A stretch of 64,000 bases of DNA from Edaphocola aurantiacus (GCF_019797745.1 NZ_VOSI01000003.1:1-64000); one strand, 5' to 3'; positions 8,820 to 17,866 are shown, counted from the first letter of the stretch. Notes: generated from the letters alone by a model not told the origin. Translations and numbers: made by a program.

Positions 8820-8839
8820 TTGTATGATTAAATGTTGTG

Positions 8840-8847
8840 CAAAAGTA
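8840..8847 (-). promoter_or_regulatory. -7 box of the small-protein/ybeY operon
   Basis: TACTTTTG on the minus strand matches TAnnTTTG, 20 nt upstream of the chosen ATG and just downstream of the tsf terminator. No good TTG box at the right distance was found, so the call rests on the -7 element and position. Confidence 0.4.
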
Positions 8848-8854
8848 CGCAAAT

Positions 8855-8888
8855 AAAAATCCCGATTGGACACCAACCGGGATTTTTA
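8855..8888 (-). terminator. tsf terminator
   Basis: AAAAATCCCGGTTGG / CCAATCGGGATTTTT with one internal mismatch and a TGT loop lies 24 nt after the tsf stop. The T-rich 3' arm supplies the U-tract. Confidence 0.8.
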
Positions 8889-8911
8889 AATATGATTTTC
8901 AGGAAAATAGA

Positions 8912-9751
8912 TTATCCTAAAGCTACACGGTAGAAAGAGGTAACTACCAGACCAGCTTCAACATTGTTCAGATATTGAGCGATAGTAACGCCGTTATCTT
9001 TTACGAATGGTTGGTTAACCAGAGTATTTTCTTTGAAGAATTTGTTCATTTTACCAGCAGCAATTTTCTCTGCCATATCAGCTGGTTTACCTTCAGCAAC
9101 GATTTGCTCGATAGCTAAAGCTTTCTCACGCTCGATAACTTCAGGAGCGATAGAGTTTTCATCCAGACCCAGTGGGTTCATCGCAGCGATTTGCATAGCT
9201 ACATCGCGACCAGCAGCAACCAGAGCATCAGATTTTGCTTTGTTTAAGCCAACCAGTACACCGATACGGAAGTTACCGTGGATGTAAGGAACAACACATT
9301 CGCCAGTGATTTGCTCGTAACGAACTACGTCGATTTTCTCACCGATTTTAGCTACCATTTCCAGTAATTTATCTGCAACAGTAGCATTACCCATAGACAG
9401 TGCTTTTAAAGCATCAACGTCAGCAGGTTTATTTTCTAAAGCAATTGCAGCGATCTCGTTAGAGAAATCGATGAATTCCTGGTTTTTAGATACGAAATCA
9501 GTCTCAGCAGAAACTTGTAATACGATACCGTAAGTACCTTCAGAATTTGCCACAGCAATAGCTACACCTTCTTTAGCATCACGATCGCTACGGTTAGCAG
9601 CTACTTTTTGACCTTTTAAACGTAAGTAGTCGATTGCTTTTTCGAAATCGCCACCGCTTTCGGTCAGCGCTTTGCGACAATCCATCATACCCGCGCCAGT
9701 AGCCTGGCGTAATTTGTTTACATCAGCAGCAGAAATGCTTACAGTGCTCAT
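8912..9751 (-). CDS. tsf: Elongation factor Ts
   Basis: The 279-residue product starts MSTVSISAADVNKLRQ and carries the EF-Ts signature TGAGMMDCRKAL with the following KAIDYLRLKGQ; downstream are the TDFVSKNQEF core and the C-terminal dimer region. EF-Ts recycles EF-Tu by GDP release. The start at 9751 matches the family length; an upstream in-frame extension would pass through the promoter. Unusually, rpsB is not the upstream neighbour: an aminotransferase gene is, and tsf has its own promoter and terminator. Confidence 0.96.
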   Translation of the reverse strand: MSTVSISAADVNKLRQATGAGMMDCRKALTESGGDFEKAIDYLRLKGQKVAANRSDRDAKEGVAIAVANSEGTYGIVLQVSAETDFVSKNQEFIDFSNEIAAIALENKPADVDALKALSMGNATVADKLLEMVAKIGEKIDVVRYEQITGECVVPYIHGNFRIGVLVGLNKAKSDALVAAGRDVAMQIAAMNPLGLDENSIAPEVIEREKALAIEQIVAEGKPADMAEKIAAGKMNKFFKENTLVNQPFVKDNGVTIAQYLNNVEAGLVVTSFYRVALG

Positions 9752-9814
9752 TGTGTTAATTTTATTAAGATGATTAATATTTGTATTTTCCCTAATGTTT
9801 ACACATAGGGAGGG

Positions 9815-9846
9815 CAAAATTACAAATTATTTTTTGTAATACCAAT
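9815..9846 (-). promoter_or_regulatory. tsf promoter
   Basis: On the minus strand TTG at 9843-9845 and TAATTTTG at 9815-9822 are 20 bp apart, an excellent match to the Bacteroidota primary promoter. The leader is roughly 55 nt. It supports tsf as a monocistronic gene separated from rpsB. Confidence 0.7.
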
Positions 9847-9889
9847 TAGAACCCGAACCCTGTTCTATATTTAGCAAAAGCTTAATCTC

Positions 9890-11071
9890 TTACAGCTTAT
9901 CCAGCACCCTGATCAGACGGGTACAGGCCTCTGTAATTTCCTCCATAGTGATGGTCAGTGGCGGTACAATACGGATGCTGTCTGAGGCAAAAAGGAACCA
10001 GTCCGTAAATAAGCCTTCCTCCAGGCATCCCTTGATCACCTGCTGTACTTCATCAAATCCGGAGAAACGTACAGCCATCATCAGGCCGCGACTGTTTATA
10101 TTTAAGATGCGGGGGTGTTGTAATAGTTTCAGGAACAAAGCTTCCTTGTCGCGCACACCGGTAACCATATGCTCCTCCAGTAAGGCTTCCATGGCAGCTT
10201 TACCCGCAGCACAGCTTACCGGATGACCACCGAAGGTCGTAATATGACCCAGTACCGGATTGTGGCTCAGACATTTCATGATCTCATTACTGCTGATAAA
10301 AGCACCCAGGGGCATACCGCCACCTAACGCCTTACCCAGCAAGAGCACATCTGGAATGATGCCATACTGCTCAAAGCCCCATAGCGTACCACAGCGCCCG
10401 AAGCCAACCTGAATCTCATCCAGGATCAGGAGCGTACCGGTTTCGGTACATCTGTTACGAAGGGCATACATCCATGCTGCCGAGGGAGCCAGTACACCGC
10501 CTTCGGCCTGTACCGTTTCCAGTATAATGCAGGCGGTTTGATCCGTAATCTGGCCCAGGCTCTCAAAATTATTATGATGTACGTGCTTTATCTGTGGTAA
10601 TAAAGGACGGTATGCATTGCGGAAATATTCATCGCCCAGCAAGCTGAGTGCACCTTGTGTCGAACCATGATAACTGTAATGACAGGCAATGATCTCGTTG
10701 CGTCCGGTATAACGCTTAGCCAGTTTCATCGCACCCTCCACAGCTTCGGCACCGGAATTGGTAAAATACACGCAGTCTAAACTGGTAGGCAGGTGCTGCG
10801 ACAGCAGGTGCGCATATTGTACCTGTGGAGATTGGATCACCTCGCCGTACACCATAACGTGTAAGTACTGGTCGGCCTGGTCTTTAATCGCCTGTACCAC
10901 TTTAGGGTGGCGATGCCCTACATTACACACACTGATGCCCCCGATCAGGTCGATATATGCCTTGCCGGTATCATCATATAAATATACCCCTTCGGCCTTT
11001 GTAATGGGCAGGGCCATTGGTTCGGGTGAGGTAGGGGCTACATGTTGTTGAAATAACTGTCTCTGGTTCAT
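9890..11071 (-). CDS. Class III pyridoxal-phosphate aminotransferase
   Basis: A 393-residue aminotransferase of the ornithine/acetylornithine type. Key features: GGISVCNVGHRHPKV near residue 45-57, TNSGAEAVEGAMKLA for phosphate binding, the LLILDEIQVGFGR motif with Asp-218, and the Schiff-base lysine Lys-247 in GKALGGGMPLGAF. Members transfer an omega- or alpha-amino group to 2-oxoglutarate; the exact donor cannot be read from the sequence. There are no arginine genes nearby. It lies 8 nt after a sugar-phosphate nucleotidyltransferase gene, so the two are probably co-transcribed. Confidence 0.88.
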   Translation of the reverse strand: MNQRQLFQQHVAPTSPEPMALPITKAEGVYLYDDTGKAYIDLIGGISVCNVGHRHPKVVQAIKDQADQYLHVMVYGEVIQSPQVQYAHLLSQHLPTSLDCVYFTNSGAEAVEGAMKLAKRYTGRNEIIACHYSYHGSTQGALSLLGDEYFRNAYRPLLPQIKHVHHNNFESLGQITDQTACIILETVQAEGGVLAPSAAWMYALRNRCTETGTLLILDEIQVGFGRCGTLWGFEQYGIIPDVLLLGKALGGGMPLGAFISSNEIMKCLSHNPVLGHITTFGGHPVSCAAGKAAMEALLEEHMVTGVRDKEALFLKLLQHPRILNINSRGLMMAVRFSGFDEVQQVIKGCLEEGLFTDWFLFASDSIRIVPPLTITMEEITEACTRLIRVLDKL

Positions 11072-11079
11072 CTGTAAAA

Positions 11080-11814
11080 CTAATTTTTAAATAATACGGC
11101 AGCCTGCTCCAGGCTTTCCGGTTTGCCCACGTCCAGCAGCAGATCACCGGTATGGTCCCAGGCCATAATAGATTCTGTACAGCATAAAGACAGGTACACA
11201 TCGATCAGAGAGAATTTTCCATGCTGGCTGATCTTATGTAAAAAAGCCTGTTGTACAATCTGTATACCGCTGAAAGCATATTCTTCATATGAGGGGCTCA
11301 TGGTAGGGCAGGGCAGTTTCTCCTCTTCGGTCTGCACATTGCGCCAGCCGCATAATCTTCTGCGCTCCTGCTCTTCTCTGAACAGAAGGTAACGGGAAGA
11401 ATTACGTTTTTGTACCGCCAGTGTAGCCATAGCCTGTGAGTCCTCGTGATGTGACAGCATCTTAGCCAGGTCTATATTGGATAAAATATCCACATTCAGG
11501 ATCAGGATGTTCTTCTCTTCCAGGAAAAAGGGGATTGCTTTTTTCAGGCCGCCACCGGTTTCAAGCACTACATCAGTCTCATCAGAAATCTCAAAACGGC
11601 TACCGAACCCCTCATTGGCTTTGAGGGTATGAACGATCTGGTCGGCAAAGTGATGCACATTAACCACAATATCATAAATACCAAAACGCTGCAGATTGCG
11701 GATATTATGCTCCAGCAGGGTCTTGCCATTAACCGGTGCCAGCGCTTTTGGGTGATTGTCCGTAAAAGGTTTCAGGCGGGTACCCAGACCCGCAGATAAG
11801 ATAAGTGCTTTCAT
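11080..11814 (-). CDS. NTP-transferase family sugar-phosphate nucleotidyltransferase
   Basis: This 244-residue protein opens with the nucleotidyltransferase signature ALILSAGLGTRLKPFT, followed by HPKALAPVNGKTLLEH and later LNVDILSN, the metal-binding Asp region. It resembles MurNAc-1-phosphate uridylyltransferase (MurU) and mannose-1-phosphate guanylyltransferases of the short form; no extra hexapeptide acyltransferase domain is present. Product is a nucleotide-activated sugar for cell-wall recycling or glycan synthesis, but which sugar is unclear. It is the first gene of a pair with the aminotransferase. Confidence 0.8.
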   Translation of the reverse strand: MKALILSAGLGTRLKPFTDNHPKALAPVNGKTLLEHNIRNLQRFGIYDIVVNVHHFADQIVHTLKANEGFGSRFEISDETDVVLETGGGLKKAIPFFLEEKNILILNVDILSNIDLAKMLSHHEDSQAMATLAVQKRNSSRYLLFREEQERRRLCGWRNVQTEEEKLPCPTMSPSYEEYAFSGIQIVQQAFLHKISQHGKFSLIDVYLSLCCTESIMAWDHTGDLLLDVGKPESLEQAAVLFKN

Positions 11815-11935
11815 AAGATATTGCTGCAGAGATTGGTTTCACGATCTCAGAACCAGGCAAATTTAGTATAAAATAACCGATGCCGGCCAATTATCCACAG
11901 GCTTTAAAGAAGCGCTTTTCTGACTTATTTAACAC

Positions 11936-11968
11936 TTGCAATAAACAGGATTTTATTGCGTAATTTTG
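11936..11968 (+). promoter_or_regulatory. Promoter of the rhomboid operon
   Basis: TTG at 11936-11938, a 22-bp spacer and TAATTTTG at 11961-11968. Transcription would start near 11975, which excludes the upstream TTG codon at 11956 and supports translation from ATG 11992. Confidence 0.6.
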
Positions 11969-11991
11969 GGCGGTTACATACTTCATTATAT

Positions 11992-12693
11992 ATGCAGCAA
12001 ATAAGACCTTCGGGCAGCTTTCAGATCCTTCCACCTGTTATTAAAAACCTGATCATTATTAATGTTCTGGTTTTCCTGGCAAAACTTGGCTTAAAAAACT
12101 TCGGCATAGATCTTGATTACTATTTAGGTTTATTCTATTGGAAATCTCCTTACTTCCGTTTCTGGCAGCCCATTACCCACCTGTTCATGCATGGTAATTT
12201 TACCCATTTGCTCTTTAATATGTTTGCCCTCTGGATGATGGGCAATACAGTAGAAACGTATTTGGGCGCGAAGAAATTCATGATTTTATACCTGATCAGT
12301 GGTTTAGGTGCAGCCTTATGCCAGCTGATGGTATACCATTTCCAGTTAGCCGAATTTGTAGAGATGATGAAGCTCTATCCTCAGGAATATGCAGAGCTTT
12401 ATTACCACCCTAACTTCCCTTTAAATACCCCTATGGTAGGTGCCTCGGGAGCCGTGTTCGGTGTATTGTTTGCCTTTGGATATATGTTCCCCAATGCCAT
12501 GATCTACCTGTATTTTGCGATTCCGATCCGGGCCAAGTACTTTGTAGCTATCTATGCTGCTATAGAGCTCTTCTCCGGCCTCAGGAATTCAGTAGGCGAT
12601 AATGTGGCGCACTTTGCCCATCTTGGAGGTATGGTCTTTGCCTTCTTCCTCCTGGCATATTGGAAAAAGACCGGAAAATTGTATTTACGATAA
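11992..12693 (+). CDS. Rhomboid-family intramembrane serine protease
   Basis: About 233 residues with six predicted membrane helices. All catalytic signatures are present: HLFMHGNFTHLLFNM in the L1/TM2 area, the catalytic serine in GASGAVFG, and the catalytic histidine in FAHLGGMVF. Rhomboids cut transmembrane helices within the bilayer. The start follows a good promoter (TAATTTTG 24 nt upstream). It is the first of three genes; the next one is a rhomboid paralogue with degraded catalytic motifs. Confidence 0.9.
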   Translation: MQQIRPSGSFQILPPVIKNLIIINVLVFLAKLGLKNFGIDLDYYLGLFYWKSPYFRFWQPITHLFMHGNFTHLLFNMFALWMMGNTVETYLGAKKFMILYLISGLGAALCQLMVYHFQLAEFVEMMKLYPQEYAELYYHPNFPLNTPMVGASGAVFGVLFAFGYMFPNAMIYLYFAIPIRAKYFVAIYAAIELFSGLRNSVGDNVAHFAHLGGMVFAFFLLAYWKKTGKLYLR

Positions 12694-12723
12694 AATATCC
12701 CATCTTAGCAGATAATTAGTATT

Positions 12724-13590
12724 ATGAATTACACAAACAGTAGTAGAAAAACAGTATTGTCGGACTACGAACATAATCCGCTGATCCGCCTGGTTTTTGC
12801 CTGTGGTGCCGGATATATATTATTACACCTGGCCAAAATCGTCATTTTTATGTGGGGGCAGGTACCTGTACTGGAAAGTACCCGCTTTTTCTACGATAAG
12901 ATCCTGATCCATTTTGCCCTGCAACCAATGGAAGGAATACTGCAGCGGCCATGGACCATTTTAACCTACATGTTTACCGGTCTGGGATTCTTCAAGCTGT
13001 TCACCAGTATGGTATGGCTGGTTGTATTTGGAAACGTATTGCAGCAGCTGATCGGAAAGAGTGAGGTCGTTCCCTTGTTTATTGTTACCAATATAATTGG
13101 TGGTGTAGCCTTTGTTGTGCTGCAGCAGTATTTTCCACTTGCCGGTTATGATAAGATGTTTGTGGGTGCCGATGCGGCCATCCTGGGCATGGCATTAGGC
13201 GGCATTACCCTGGCCCCAAAATACCAGGTATATTTTACCCGTAGTCTGGCGGTGCCTTTATGGGGATTGGTACTGATTTATATTATTCTGAATATTGTAG
13301 TGCTGTATGGTAATCATAATTACCCGCTGATTGGATTAATGATTGCCGGTGCACTTACGGGTGCGGCCTATGTAATGCTGGTTAAATCCGGTATGAAACT
13401 GGGTGAATGGACCAACCGTACCTGGGCCCGTATGATGGGTGGCTTTCACCCGAAAAAGAAAGGTGTACTGGAAGATAAAGAAGAGATCCGTTATGACCTG
13501 GACAGCATCCTGGACAAGATCAACGAGCGCGGCATCCGCTCTCTGACCAAAGGAGAAAGAGAATTTTTACAACATCATAATGATCAATAA
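12724..13590 (+). CDS. Rhomboid-like protein lacking catalytic residues, with DUF6576-like tail
   Basis: The 288-residue protein has the rhomboid membrane topology, but the motif aligned to GASGA reads GADAA, so Ser is replaced by Asp, and the segment matching HLGG reads ALTG, with the His lost; the HGNFTHLLFN segment is also not kept (TGLGFFKLFTS). It is therefore very likely a pseudoprotease. The cytoplasmic C-terminus (about 230-288) has DLDSILDKINERGIRSLTKGEREFL, resembling the DUF6576 tail of Bacteroidota rhomboids. It follows the active rhomboid by 30 nt and precedes an EEP-family gene by 6 nt, consistent with an operon. Confidence 0.82.
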   Translation: MNYTNSSRKTVLSDYEHNPLIRLVFACGAGYILLHLAKIVIFMWGQVPVLESTRFFYDKILIHFALQPMEGILQRPWTILTYMFTGLGFFKLFTSMVWLVVFGNVLQQLIGKSEVVPLFIVTNIIGGVAFVVLQQYFPLAGYDKMFVGADAAILGMALGGITLAPKYQVYFTRSLAVPLWGLVLIYIILNIVVLYGNHNYPLIGLMIAGALTGAAYVMLVKSGMKLGEWTNRTWARMMGGFHPKKKGVLEDKEEIRYDLDSILDKINERGIRSLTKGEREFLQHHNDQ

Positions 13591-13596
13591 ACACTA

Positions 13597-14787
13597 TTGG
13601 CCAGGTATCAGCAAATATTCATAAAGATTGCGGCATTCTTCCGTGGTACAGCACTCCTGTTTAATATAGGCGTGTTTGTATGGTTATGCCTTTGTCTGTA
13701 TGCCGGGTACAAGAATGTGGCCAATAATCCTTCTTACATCAGCTTCATTAGTTTTACCAACGTATTTGCAGTAGGGCTGAATGTATTTTTTGCCCTCTTC
13801 TGGCTGTTTACCCGCAAGCGCTATCTGGCCCTGATTTCTCTTTCGGGCCTGCTGATCTGCATGCCCGTTACCCGTTCTGCTTTCGGTTATAACCTGGTAG
13901 GATCTAATGTGACCGACAGCGATAATGTAGAGCTTAAGGTCATGACCTGGAATGTACACCTGTTTGACCTGGGAGAGTGGACCAAGAACAAAGAATCCAA
14001 AAATAAAATTGTAGACCTGATCAAGCAGCAGGATCCCGATATCCTCTGCCTGCAGGAGTTCTATTTCGATAACGATAATCCCAACGAGCCGTATACAGAA
14101 ATGCTGCGTCAGCTGGGCTATACGTATTATGAATTTTCCAAAGAAGAAGATCTGCTGAAACGGTCGATTAATATCGGTGCCAAACCGGAAGATATTATCC
14201 AGGCCGGCCATGCTGTATTCTCTAAACTGCCGCTGAAAAATAAAGTACGATACAGCCTGGACAGTGCCAACTATTATAATATGCTAGGCGTAGATGTGCA
14301 GTTGAATGAACATACCACCGCCCGCTTAAATGTAGTACACCTCCATTCTGTAACCTTCAGTGATAAGGAAGTGAAATTTGCCGAAAACAGGGCAGATAAG
14401 CTTTCTGCAAAAATGGAAGACAAGACCAAAGGATTGCTGAAGAAACTGATGCTGGCATCCTCCAAGCGTGCAGTACAGGCACAGATCATCGATTCCATCC
14501 TGGACAAGTCGGTTTACCCCAATATTGTCTGCGGCGATTTTAATGATATGCCGGGCTCTTATGTATACCAGGAAGTAAAGGGTGGGCTTAAAGACGCTTT
14601 TGTCTCCAAAGGGCTGGGGCTGGGCCGTACCTATCGAAAAATATTCCCCACATTAAGGATTGATTATATACTGTATAATCCAGATCTGCTTGCTTGCAAA
14701 GGATATAGTAGTCCTGATGTTAGCCTTTCTGATCATAATCCCGTAATTGCCACTTTTTCAGTGAAAGAGAAAGGCGCTAAAAATTAA
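13597..14787 (+). CDS. Membrane-anchored endonuclease/exonuclease/phosphatase family protein
   Basis: 396 residues. Three hydrophobic helices (about 10-100) anchor a C-terminal EEP domain: [21 protein letters not shown] with the metal Glu, GDFNDMPGS and the terminal [10 protein letters not shown]. The fold hydrolyses phosphodiesters in nucleic acids or lipids; the substrate here is unknown. Translation appears to begin at TTG 13597, six nt after and in frame with the preceding stop, since no ATG occurs before residue 88 and the membrane helices would otherwise be lost. Its stop overlaps that of the convergent thymidine kinase gene. Confidence 0.85.
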   Translation: MARYQQIFIKIAAFFRGTALLFNIGVFVWLCLCLYAGYKNVANNPSYISFISFTNVFAVGLNVFFALFWLFTRKRYLALISLSGLLICMPVTRSAFGYNLVGSNVTDSDNVELKVMTWNVHLFDLGEWTKNKESKNKIVDLIKQQDPDILCLQEFYFDNDNPNEPYTEMLRQLGYTYYEFSKEEDLLKRSINIGAKPEDIIQAGHAVFSKLPLKNKVRYSLDSANYYNMLGVDVQLNEHTTARLNVVHLHSVTFSDKEVKFAENRADKLSAKMEDKTKGLLKKLMLASSKRAVQAQIIDSILDKSVYPNIVCGDFNDMPGSYVYQEVKGGLKDAFVSKGLGLGRTYRKIFPTLRIDYILYNPDLLACKGYSSPDVSLSDHNPVIATFSVKEKGAKN

Positions 14788-15356
14788 GCCTGCTGTCCTT
14801 CATAAAAGCAGCTGCGGCATCTTGGTTCATAAGATTCCGTTTCTCCCAGCATCACTTTTTGTGTCTGATCCGTTTTGCGGTAAGAGAAATTAGCAATATT
14901 TCCGCAACGCACGCAGATCGCATGCAGTTTGGTAATATAATCGGCTGTCGCCAGTATCTGCGGCATAGGGCCGAAAGGCTTTCCAGAAAAGTCCATGTCC
15001 AGTCCGGCGATAATCACACGTACACCACTGCGGGCCAGTGTTTCTGCAACCTCAACAATGCCTTCATCAAAAAACTGGGCTTCATCAATACCCACTACTT
15101 CCACCTCATCGGCCAGCAGCAAGATATTCTGCGAGGCGCTTACCGGTGTGGAGCGGATGCGGCTGGCATCATGCGATACCACATCATGCTCATCATAACG
15201 GGTATCAACAGCCGGCTTGAAAATTTCTACCCGCATATTGGCAATCTGTGCCCGTTTCAACCTGCGGATCAGCTCCTCCGTCTTGCCGGAAAACATAGAG
15301 CCGCACACCACTTCTATCCATCCGGTTTTGTGGGTATTAAAAGGTTCAATAAACAT
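14784..15356 (-). CDS. tdk: Thymidine kinase
   Basis: A 190-residue type II thymidine kinase of the salvage pathway (thymidine plus ATP to dTMP). The P-loop GSMFSGKT is at residues 19-26, IDEAQFFD is the Walker B/catalytic Glu motif, and the zinc-binding lasso cysteines CVRC and CRSC are near the C-terminus, along with SYEPRCRSC. The ATG at 15356 gives the normal family length; ten residues upstream are not needed. Its last codons overlap the stop of the convergent EEP gene (TTAA shared), leaving no room for a terminator. Confidence 0.94.
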   Translation of the reverse strand: MFIEPFNTHKTGWIEVVCGSMFSGKTEELIRRLKRAQIANMRVEIFKPAVDTRYDEHDVVSHDASRIRSTPVSASQNILLLADEVEVVGIDEAQFFDEGIVEVAETLARSGVRVIIAGLDMDFSGKPFGPMPQILATADYITKLHAICVRCGNIANFSYRKTDQTQKVMLGETESYEPRCRSCFYEGQQA

Positions 15357-15525
15357 AGTCGGGTAGCAAATTAATGAAGAGCGCAAAAGTAATTATTTCT
15401 GTATAAAATAATCGGTTTGATATTCGTTAAGGAGCAGGTTTATACATGTTAGAAATATTATTGATTGGTTATTGTCATATTTATAATGCTCAAAGAAGAG
15501 ATTTGTATTTACTTTTGCAGCTGTT

Positions 15526-16143
15526 ATGTTCCTCAAGAAAATTCCTAAATGGCTTCAAAAGCTTTATTCCGGTTACGTATGGGAGATCCCTCCAAGGGAG
15601 AAACCTACTGTATACCTGACTTTTGATGATGGGCCACATCCCCGGATTACCCCCTGGGTGCTGGATCTCCTGGAGCAATACAGTGCAAAAGCAACCTTCT
15701 TCTGTATCGGGAAGAATGTTATAGAATACCCTGAAGTATATGCCGATATCCTGGCCCGCGGGCACAGGGTAGGCAACCATTCCCATAATCACCTTCGTGG
15801 TACTGCATATAAGGCAAAGCCTTATGTAGAAAATATCAACCGCGCCAAACAGTATATCGATTCCGACCTTTATCGTCCTCCCTACGGACGCATCAAATCT
15901 TCCCAAAGCAAAATCCTGAAAGATATTGGGTATAAGATCGTAATGTGGACCGTCATTCCGGGAGACTGGGACAAAGAAATCAGTCCGGAAGACTGTCTCG
16001 AAAATGTAGTCTTCAATATAGCACCAGGCAATATCGTGGTCCTGCATGATAGTGAAAAAGCCTGGGAACGAATGAGTTACGTGCTGCCTAAAGTACTCGA
16101 ATACTGCAGGAAACAAGGCTGGGCCGTAGAAGTAATCTCCTGA
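15526..16143 (+). CDS. Polysaccharide deacetylase (NodB homology domain)
   Basis: The 205-residue protein is almost entirely a carbohydrate esterase 4 domain: TFDDGPHP with Asp-34 and Asp-35, HSHNH with metal histidines 85 and 89, RPPYG, and VVLHDS near the C-terminus. Such enzymes remove N-acetyl groups from peptidoglycan, chitin or other glycans with a divalent metal. There is no clear signal peptide (a short amphipathic N-terminus MFLKKIPKWLQKLY instead), so it may be membrane-proximal. It is a single gene ahead of the sigma/anti-sigma locus. Confidence 0.9.
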   Translation: MFLKKIPKWLQKLYSGYVWEIPPREKPTVYLTFDDGPHPRITPWVLDLLEQYSAKATFFCIGKNVIEYPEVYADILARGHRVGNHSHNHLRGTAYKAKPYVENINRAKQYIDSDLYRPPYGRIKSSQSKILKDIGYKIVMWTVIPGDWDKEISPEDCLENVVFNIAPGNIVVLHDSEKAWERMSYVLPKVLEYCRKQGWAVEVIS

Positions 16144-16179
16144 TAGACCCGCATACAGGGTCCTTTTCAAAAAAAATCT

Positions 16180-16222
16180 GCAAACACATAGGGGTAGAAG
16201 GCAAGTATCTTGTCTTTATTGT
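16180..16222 (+). promoter_or_regulatory. Candidate ECF-sigma promoter (copy A), upstream of the sigma gene
   Basis: GCAAACACATAGGGGT (16180-16195), 12 nt, then TCTTGTCTT (16208-16216). The same two blocks at the same spacing occur at 19776-19812 before another gene of this locus. This is the pattern expected for an ECF-type -35/-10 pair. Placement 45-50 nt before the sigma gene suggests autoregulation. Recognition by this particular sigma factor is inference. Confidence 0.65.
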
Positions 16223-16267
16223 ACATTCACCATTGATTGTAATCGATTGATCACTATATAGCCGTAC

Positions 16268-16852
16268 ATGACCAATACTTTACCCTTACACTGGAACACA
16301 GAAGCAGGCTTCGAAGAGCTGTTCAGGGCTTTGTATGCTCCTTTGTACCGTTATGCATCCGGCTTGCTCGCAGATGAAATGCAGGCAGAGGAAGCGGTGC
16401 AGGATGTATTTCTGCGCCTATGGCAGCAAAAGGATCAGGTGTCTATAGAGACCAATGTCCAGGCATACCTCTACCGGGCTGTACATAACCAGTCTATGAA
16501 CATCCTAAACCATGAAAAAGTGAAAGAAAAATACCAGCAGTATGCCCGGCATAGCAGCCCTCAGTATGCTGATGGCCCGGCACAGGGAATGTATGCCAAA
16601 GAGCTGCAGCAGCAGATTGGCAAGGCTATGGAAAAAATCCCGGAGAAATGCCGTACCGTATTTCACCTCAGCCGGCAGGAAGAGCTGAGTTATAAGGAAA
16701 TTGCTGCAAAGTTAGGATTGTCTATCAAGACAGTGGAAAACCAGGTAGCTAAGGCGCTAAAGATCCTGCGTACAGAACTGAAGGATTACCTGCCCATGCT
16801 GGCGGTAATGGTGACCATATTCAAATTATTTTTTAAAAACGGGGATTTATGA
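16268..16852 (+). CDS. ECF RNA polymerase sigma-70 factor (FecI-type)
   Basis: This 194-residue sigma factor has region 2 (FEELFRALYAPLYRYASGLL, AEEAVQDVFLRLWQQ) and region 4 (CRTVFHLSRQEELSYKEIAAKLGLSIKTVENQVAKAL), the layout of Bacteroidota ECF sigma factors controlled by FecR-like proteins. The ATGA overlap with the next gene (16849-16852) ties it to its anti-sigma factor. A candidate promoter matching one further down the locus lies upstream, which would make it autoregulated. The signal is presumably sensed at the outer membrane by the STN-domain protein two genes on. Confidence 0.93.
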   Translation: MTNTLPLHWNTEAGFEELFRALYAPLYRYASGLLADEMQAEEAVQDVFLRLWQQKDQVSIETNVQAYLYRAVHNQSMNILNHEKVKEKYQQYARHSSPQYADGPAQGMYAKELQQQIGKAMEKIPEKCRTVFHLSRQEELSYKEIAAKLGLSIKTVENQVAKALKILRTELKDYLPMLAVMVTIFKLFFKNGDL

Positions 16853-17799
16853 TGGACGATTTACTCATAAAATATATTGTGGGCGAAGCCAGTGTAGCGG
16901 AACGGAATGAGGTGGAGGACTGGATCGGATCGGATCCTGCCAACCGTCAGGCTTATGAGCGACTGCATACAATCTGGCAACACGGTAAAACACCAGATGC
17001 TGCAACAGCACCGGATGTTGATGCTGCCTGGAAGCGATTTGCAGCTAGAAGAGCAGAAGAGCTTGCATACCATGCACCGATGACAATCCGTAAAAACAAT
17101 AGCTGGAAGCGATTTGCAGCCGCAGCTGCTGTACTACTGATCGTTTTTTCCGGAGCGCTTTGGTACTTTAACAGTGGTACCGTGTACCGTACCAAAGCCC
17201 TTGCAGAGGTGCTCACCTTACCGGACCAGTCAACCATTACGCTGAACAAAAATTCCAGGTTGTCCTATGCACGCAGTTTTAACCGTAAAGATCGTGTCGT
17301 AACATTAGAGGGAGAAGGCTTCTTTGATGTCGCCAAAAATCCGAAGAAACCCTTTATTATTCATGTCAAAGATATTGACGTAAGAGTCGTAGGCACCTCC
17401 TTCAATATCCGCTCTACAAATGATTTGACCGAAGTGGCCGTGGAAAGTGGTATTGTAAAAGTAATGGGTAAGGGACAGACCTATACATTAAGGGTAGGAG
17501 ACAAGGTTACCTTTAAGAAAGGGGTACCGCAGGCAGCGGTGGAGCAGATTCAAAACCAGCTATACCAGTATTACCGGACCAATATGTTTGTATGTGAAGG
17601 TACACCGCTACCGGAGCTCATACAAGGACTGAGTGATGCTTACGGGGTAGCGATAGACATACAGAACCCGCTACTGGAACAACAACACCTGACCAGTAAG
17701 TATCCACGGACCGATTCAATAGAACCCATACTACAAAAAGTAGCCCTTACGCTGAATGCCCGCCTCATCAGGCAAGCCAAAGGCTATATTCTTAAATAA
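16849..17799 (+). CDS. FecR-family anti-sigma regulator
   Basis: The 316-residue protein has an N-terminal cytoplasmic anti-sigma segment (DLLIKYIVGEASVAERNEVEDWI), a single membrane helix near residues 85-105 (RFAAAAAVLLIVFSGALWYF), and a periplasmic FecR domain (LPDQSTITLNKNSRLSYARSF, GEGFFDVAKNPKKPFIIHV, VVGTSFNIRS), followed by a DUF4974-like C-terminus (GTPLPELIQGLSDAYGVAIDI). It should hold the sigma factor until a partner STN domain signals. Start codon overlaps the sigma stop as ATGA; the following gene lies beyond a hairpin 67 nt downstream. Confidence 0.93.
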   Translation: MMDDLLIKYIVGEASVAERNEVEDWIGSDPANRQAYERLHTIWQHGKTPDAATAPDVDAAWKRFAARRAEELAYHAPMTIRKNNSWKRFAAAAAVLLIVFSGALWYFNSGTVYRTKALAEVLTLPDQSTITLNKNSRLSYARSFNRKDRVVTLEGEGFFDVAKNPKKPFIIHVKDIDVRVVGTSFNIRSTNDLTEVAVESGIVKVMGKGQTYTLRVGDKVTFKKGVPQAAVEQIQNQLYQYYRTNMFVCEGTPLPELIQGLSDAYGVAIDIQNPLLEQQHLTSKYPRTDSIEPILQKVALTLNARLIRQAKGYILK

Positions 17800-17801
17800 C
17801 A

Positions 17802-17839
17802 ATAACCGGAGCAGGACAAATATGTTTTGCTCCGGTTAT
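17802..17839 (+). terminator. Hairpin between anti-sigma and STN gene
   Basis: ATAACCGGAGCA (17802-17813) pairs perfectly with TGCTCCGGTTAT (17828-17839) around a 14-nt loop. No long T-run follows, so it could be a weak terminator or an attenuator that lowers read-through into the STN gene. A TTTG in its loop side (17826-17829) and TACGTTCG at 17849-17856, 19 bp apart, make a possible separate promoter for the STN gene. Confidence 0.5.
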
Positions 17840-17866
17840 GCTTAACTTTACGTTCGAATCCTGAAT

